Virus record (IMG/VR): IMGVR_UViG_3300008108_000072
Span: 1-59,419 of that record
Strand: one strand, 5' to 3'
Length of the DNA stretch: 59,419 nt
Source of the DNA: a virus
The position numbers were made by a program, and so were the translations under genes. The notes under the pieces were generated by a model that did not search any database, was not told the origin of the DNA, and saw only the letters and a list, made by a program, of their open reading frames with translations. Below, piece by piece: positions 56,659 through 59,419 of this stretch (position 1 is the first letter of the stretch; the number at the start of each line of letters is the position of its first letter).

Positions 56659-56933
56659 TACTTCATTACCTCGTAGTGTTTGGTCAGTGTGTCAATAAAT
56701 TTTTTGGTCGTTTGTTTGTCAAGCAATACTTCAGCAAATGCTCCACACCCATACCTTGATTTCTTACCAAGAATATACAGGAAAGCATACTTCAAACGTT
56801 GCCAGATGCCAAGATCAGACAGATGAACATGAAACCAAATGGTATCATTAAAATCTGGATCAGCATCAAAAGATAGAACCAGTTGGTGATCTATCTCACC
56901 ACACTGACAAACAAATAAAGTATTACTTTCCAT
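56658..56933 (-). CDS. Cyanophage hypothetical, 91 aa
   Basis: It opens MESNTLFVCQCGEIDHQLVL with a CxC pair, then DTIWFHVHLSDLGIWQRLKY and GKKSRYGCGAFAEVLL. CxC and a later Cys could bind zinc. It overlaps the thioredoxin gene by 11 bp. Function unknown. Confidence 0.68.
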   Translation of the reverse strand: MESNTLFVCQCGEIDHQLVLSFDADPDFNDTIWFHVHLSDLGIWQRLKYAFLYILGKKSRYGCGAFAEVLLDKQTTKKFIDTLTKHYEVMK

Positions 56934-57195
56934 GATTGTTGATGGTTGTTTGCCAAAATGTGGTAGTCATATCTTGTGATCCTGCCATACGAGCAACCAC
57001 GTTGCCATCAATCAACGCCACAAGCGTTGGTGTTGCCACAACACCACATTCTTTGGCGAATTCAGACCACTGACCATTTTCTTTAGCTGGTGTGATAGTT
57101 ACCACATTTTCCCAACCTTCTACTTTCTTCAGTTGTGTTTCGGCATACAAGCAAGGACGGCATCCTTCCTGTACAAATAAATGTATTTCTTTCAT
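56923..57195 (-). CDS. Thioredoxin-like protein, 90 aa
   Basis: It begins MKEIHLFVQEGCRPCLYAET, with active-site C12-R-P-C15, and has the cis-Pro loop VATPTLVALIDGNVVARMAG. Length and order fit a compact thioredoxin or glutaredoxin. T4-like phages carry such redox proteins to serve ribonucleotide reductase; the same may hold here. Overlaps both neighbours. Confidence 0.85.
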   Translation of the reverse strand: MKEIHLFVQEGCRPCLYAETQLKKVEGWENVVTITPAKENGQWSEFAKECGVVATPTLVALIDGNVVARMAGSQDMTTTFWQTTINNHGK

Positions 57196-57533
57196 TGGGT
57201 GAGTTCGGCGTTGTTACACATTGCTTCCATTTCTTCTTCAGTATATTGAGGATTCTCTGGATTTTCAAGGCGAGAGAGTTGTGCTCTCACATCATCAAGT
57301 TCTTTGCCAGCATTAATTGCTGTTCTCCAAGCACATTGAAAATTACGATCATAATCTTCAAGATAATATTTGATGTAATCACACGAAGCATACATCAAGG
57401 ATTCTGCTCGACTCTTATCATTATTGTCAAGATATTCAAGAGCAGTTTCCATCATTTCCTTGATGTATCCAAGTTTGGATGTCATCATATCAAGTTCGTT
57501 CATGCTGTCCCAGACATCGCTGTAAGTAGTCAT
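57192..57533 (-). CDS. Acidic helical hypothetical, 113 aa
   Basis: ATG at 57533, one base inside the upstream stop (TGATG); the codon before it is TTG. It reads MTTYSDVWDSMNELDMMTSK, then METALEYLDNNDKSRAESLM and EEEMEAMCNNAELTQ. All helical and acidic. Function unknown. Confidence 0.68.
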   Translation of the reverse strand: MTTYSDVWDSMNELDMMTSKLGYIKEMMETALEYLDNNDKSRAESLMYASCDYIKYYLEDYDRNFQCAWRTAINAGKELDDVRAQLSRLENPENPQYTEEEMEAMCNNAELTQ

Positions 57534-57718
57534 CAAGTGTCTCCAAGCGTGAAGTTTCTAAGAGTATACTCGCTTTGATCCATCATGTCAAGTCGGTTCA
57601 GGATCTCATACAGAGTATTGTCAGTCTCGATTTGCTCATCTTTGAGACGGTCTACCAGCAATTCAAGTTGGTATATTCGTTCCGCCAAAGATTCGTATTC
57701 AAAATTATATTCTGACAT
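57533..57718 (-). CDS. Small coiled-coil protein, 61 aa
   Basis: ATG at 57718 (MSEYNFEYESLAERIYQLEL). Heptads continue through LVDRLKDEQIETDNTLYEIL and NRLDMMDQ. It lies 2 bp from the gene before and overlaps the one after. Function unknown. Confidence 0.68.
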   Translation of the reverse strand: MSEYNFEYESLAERIYQLELLVDRLKDEQIETDNTLYEILNRLDMMDQSEYTLRNFTLGDT

Positions 57719-57720
57719 AA

Positions 57721-58233
57721 TTATGCTACCCAATCTGGTTTACGTTCTGGCATACGAAGATAATTAGATGCAACCCAAGGTTTGGACGAAATATACATCT
57801 TGTAAGCAGTAAAAGTGTCAATGCTTGTGTCAAGTTTAAATTCATCTGGCATAGCACGGGCGAATGGTGTTACTTCAGTAATTTTACCCTTTGGGAACAG
57901 ATAATATGCTTCCAAAAGAGTAAAATAACATGAATGTGGTTTTCCATAACGAAGTTCAAATTCATCACACAAATTCATACCATGTTTAATCAACCAGTAG
58001 GCATTATGAATAGATTCTGCTGCCCATTGTGTACATGGATGATTACGAAATGCTCCCTTTTCTGTGGCATATGGAGTGGCATCTGATTTATGAATAGGAC
58101 CATAATTATGATACCACTTCGATGCTACTATAGAAAGCATTTGACAGCACTCTAACGGCATCTTGACGATATGTTTGTCAGGAAGGCACAAAGCAGATTC
58201 TGCTGGCCATGGTGATGTGACAAAGATGTTCAT
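57721..58233 (-). CDS. Phage-conserved protein resembling the pyrimidine-dimer glycosylase group, 170 aa
   Basis: It opens MNIFVTSPWPAESALCLPDK, then HIVKMPLECCQMLSIVAS, later NHPCTQWAAESIHNAYWLIK and ELRYGKPHSCYFTLLEAYYL. The layout (D-K-H-x-V-K-M-x-L-E, then an NHPCxxW motif and a helical C-terminus) is common in phages and resembles the DenV-like group only distantly. A DNA-repair role is a guess. Its ATG overlaps the upstream stop (ATGA). Confidence 0.65.
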   Translation of the reverse strand: MNIFVTSPWPAESALCLPDKHIVKMPLECCQMLSIVASKWYHNYGPIHKSDATPYATEKGAFRNHPCTQWAAESIHNAYWLIKHGMNLCDEFELRYGKPHSCYFTLLEAYYLFPKGKITEVTPFARAMPDEFKLDTSIDTFTAYKMYISSKPWVASNYLRMPERKPDWVA

Positions 58234-58397
58234 AGGATTCCAACTTCTTTAAGATACTCACGATAGCGTATAAACCGTCCAAGTTTTGGCTGGTTCACAA
58301 CTTGTAACTGATGACAAATTTCACAATAACACAACCAATCATACCATGGCGTAGTAGGATCCAGTTCGTGATATGGGTATTCTTTAGAGTTTTCCAC
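58230..58397 (-). CDS. Small hypothetical, 55 aa, with GTG start
   Basis: GTG at 58397 with a clear AAGGAG six bases before it; TGA at 58230 overlaps the next ATG. It reads VENSKEYPYHELDPTTPWYD, then WLCYCEICHQLQVVNQPKLG and ends YLKEVGIL. A CYCEIC motif suggests metal binding. Short and cyanophage-like, function unknown. Confidence 0.62.
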   Translation of the reverse strand: MENSKEYPYHELDPTTPWYDWLCYCEICHQLQVVNQPKLGRFIRYREYLKEVGIL

Positions 58398-58608
58398 CTA
58401 CTACTCCTTCGTGTGTTTGTGCTTCTGGGAATCCTTCTTGAAGCCATTTAAGATAACATCGAGTAGCATTAACACATTGTTCCTCTGTGAGAGATGTAAT
58501 GATAGGTTTTTCATTTTTATCAAAAGAGTGCCAAAGTCCATAAGGAGTTTTCTTTAAATAAAATGCTCCTTCATCATAGAAAATTTGCTCGTTGTTCTGG
58601 TCGCTCAT
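58384..58608 (-). CDS. Cyanophage hypothetical, 74 aa
   Basis: ATG at 58608 with AAGGAG six bases upstream. It reads MSDQNNEQIFYDEGAFYLKK, then YGLWHSFDKNEKPIITSLTE and ends HEGVVGGKL. Overlaps both neighbours (13 and 35 bp). Function unknown. Confidence 0.68.
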   Translation of the reverse strand: MSDQNNEQIFYDEGAFYLKKTPYGLWHSFDKNEKPIITSLTEEQCVNATRCYLKWLQEGFPEAQTHEGVVGGKL

Positions 58609-58804
58609 CTGGTACTCCTTCAATAATAATTTGTGCTGGTTCATCGTTCCAGTGGCGAACAACACCAGCAACGATGAACATATTAGTAATTAGATACGTA
58701 GCAAATATAATCGTTCTAACGATTGCTACTCGGTCTGCCACGTCGTCTTTTTTGTGTGCTTTCTCCCCCAGTGCTAGTGCCCACAGGTGCCACAGTTTTT
58801 TCAT
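58574..58804 (-). CDS. Cyanophage membrane protein, 76 aa
   Basis: ATG at 58804 (MKKLWHLWALALGEKAHKKD); a longer frame starts three codons earlier. One transmembrane helix (AIVRTIIFATYLITNMFIVA) precedes GVVRHWNDEP and an acidic tail. I know this MKKLW...GEKA...VRHW sequence from several T4-like cyanophages. Function unknown. Confidence 0.72.
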   Translation of the reverse strand: MKKLWHLWALALGEKAHKKDDVADRVAIVRTIIFATYLITNMFIVAGVVRHWNDEPAQIIIEGVPDERPEQRANFL

Positions 58805-59093
58805 TTGGTTCAAAGAATTGATCTAGTGAAGAGAATAGTTGTTGTTTGGGTTTCCTGCCACGTTTCTTCGGTGTTTCTACAGGTTCTTCCTTATCCACTA
58901 CAGGAAGTGGCACAGCAAGAGCAGGATCTTGATAATGAATGGTAACATCCTTTGCCTTGATCTTGTAGCGAGTCAAATGCTTTTCCAGATGATTCTGGCA
59001 CTGAAACCAGCAGATTTTACGTTCCTTCCCATCTTGATACTCCAGACGAACTGGAAATCCGCTGTGAGGGAACAGGTCTTGGTCTTGCTTCAT
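58716..59093 (-). CDS. Basic protein with AT-hook-like motifs, 125 aa
   Basis: ATG at 59093 (MKQDQDLFPHSGFPVRLEYQ). An N-terminal folded part contains CWFQCQNHLEKHLTRYKIKA. The tail carries two AT-hook-like cores: KKRGRKPK (near 80) and KRRRGRPSS (near 118), separated by a Ser/Thr linker. RGR-P cores bind the minor groove of AT-rich DNA. It overlaps the next gene by 89 bp. A DNA-binding role is likely. Confidence 0.68.
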   Translation of the reverse strand: MKQDQDLFPHSGFPVRLEYQDGKERKICWFQCQNHLEKHLTRYKIKAKDVTIHYQDPALAVPLPVVDKEEPVETPKKRGRKPKQQLFSSLDQFFEPNEKTVAPVGTSTGGESTQKRRRGRPSSNR

Positions 59094-59419
59094 AATGTTG
59101 TAATTTGCCGTTGAGAAAGGTAAGAGCACACTCGGGCCAGTCTTCCCACCGACCTTTGTAGTTCTCTGGATATACTACCACAGTTCGGGAGATCCGACAA
59201 GGGGTGACTTTGCCATGATTGCCGTTTGGCACCCATTCAAACCCAAGAAAAGCAGTATCTGATTCTACCATATCAGATATGTCGGTTTCATCAACAACCC
59301 ACAAGCGTCCCGATGGATCTAACCAGTATAGATCAAGAGCACCTCTGTAGTGTTCATGAAATGTCTTAGATTGACATACAGTTTCAGTAAATGGTTCTCC
59401 AAGATCATACGATGATCTG
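59017..59419 (-). CDS. Cyanophage hypothetical (partial, runs off right edge)
   Basis: The frame is open from the right edge without a start in the window. It reads ...DLGEPFTETVCQSKTFHEHY, then DLYWLDPSGRLWVVDETDIS and KVTPCRISRTVVVYPENYKG. It overlaps the AT-hook gene by 77 bp. Beta-rich with aromatic residues; function unknown. Confidence 0.65.
   Translation of the reverse strand, partial: RSSYDLGEPFTETVCQSKTFHEHYRGALDLYWLDPSGRLWVVDETDISDMVESDTAFLGFEWVPNGNHGKVTPCRISRTVVVYPENYKGRWEDWPECALTFLNGKLQHYEARPRPVPSQRISSSSGVSRWEGT

Noticed and set aside
1-59419. tRNA genes
   Set aside because: I looked for T-arm type sequences (GGTTCRANYCC and complement) in gaps on both strands and saw none supported by a cloverleaf.
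1-59419. CRISPR arrays or transposons
   Set aside because: The dyads are dispersed, do not have regular spacers and have no flanking target duplications; no transposase was seen.

Overview
The window is a stretch of a T4-like cyanophage genome (a myovirus of marine Synechococcus or Prochlorococcus). The reasons are the order of T4-type baseplate genes (gp25, gp6, gp7, gp8, then fibre genes, then what looks like the start of gp13), TATAAATA-type late promoters, and many small cyanophage-type conserved genes. Every gene I can support is on the minus strand, so gene order reads from high to low coordinates. I found no tRNA, CRISPR array, transposon or photosynthesis gene. Family assignments come from reading the translations, not from database searches.

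Region 1 (1-39,492) is the late tail module. It is AT-rich and holds very large proteins: a PAAR-like spike tip, gp25, gp6, a greatly enlarged gp7 (3227 aa) carrying a YHYH domain and repeated beta modules, gp8, a 2698-aa DUF4815-type protein, fibre proteins of 1429 and 2888 aa, and two tandem glycine-rich adhesin-like proteins. NATAAATA late-promoter sequences precede several of these genes.

Region 2 (39,493-40,018) is a gene-free, extremely AT-rich stretch with short direct repeats, ended by an intrinsic terminator.

Region 3 (about 40,019-56,400) is an accessory module of small genes. It is GC-rich from about 40.3 to 42.4 kb and carries a striking regulatory pattern. About fifteen copies of a dyad of the form TGNCAG-N8-CTGNCA sit at a fixed distance (36-38 bp) upstream of a sigma70-like -10 box, most of them directly in front of one or a few small genes. 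Some copies have a TTGACA -35 and others do not. This looks like an undescribed phage regulon. The same region holds three TTTTCCACAA (cyanobacterial DnaA-box-like) sites, two of them forming a perfect 22-bp palindrome beside an HNH endonuclease gene. It also has a flavin-dependent halogenase of the cyanophage VirX1/PrnA type, translationally coupled to a 41-aa membrane peptide, an SPFH/prohibitin-like gene split into two ORFs with its middle missing, a GP88-like protein, and two KTSC-like proteins.

Region 4 (about 56,200-59,419) is a dense run of overlapping small genes: a thioredoxin, a protein resembling the pyrimidine-dimer glycosylase group, an AT-hook-like basic protein and several cyanophage hypotheticals. 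It continues past the right edge.
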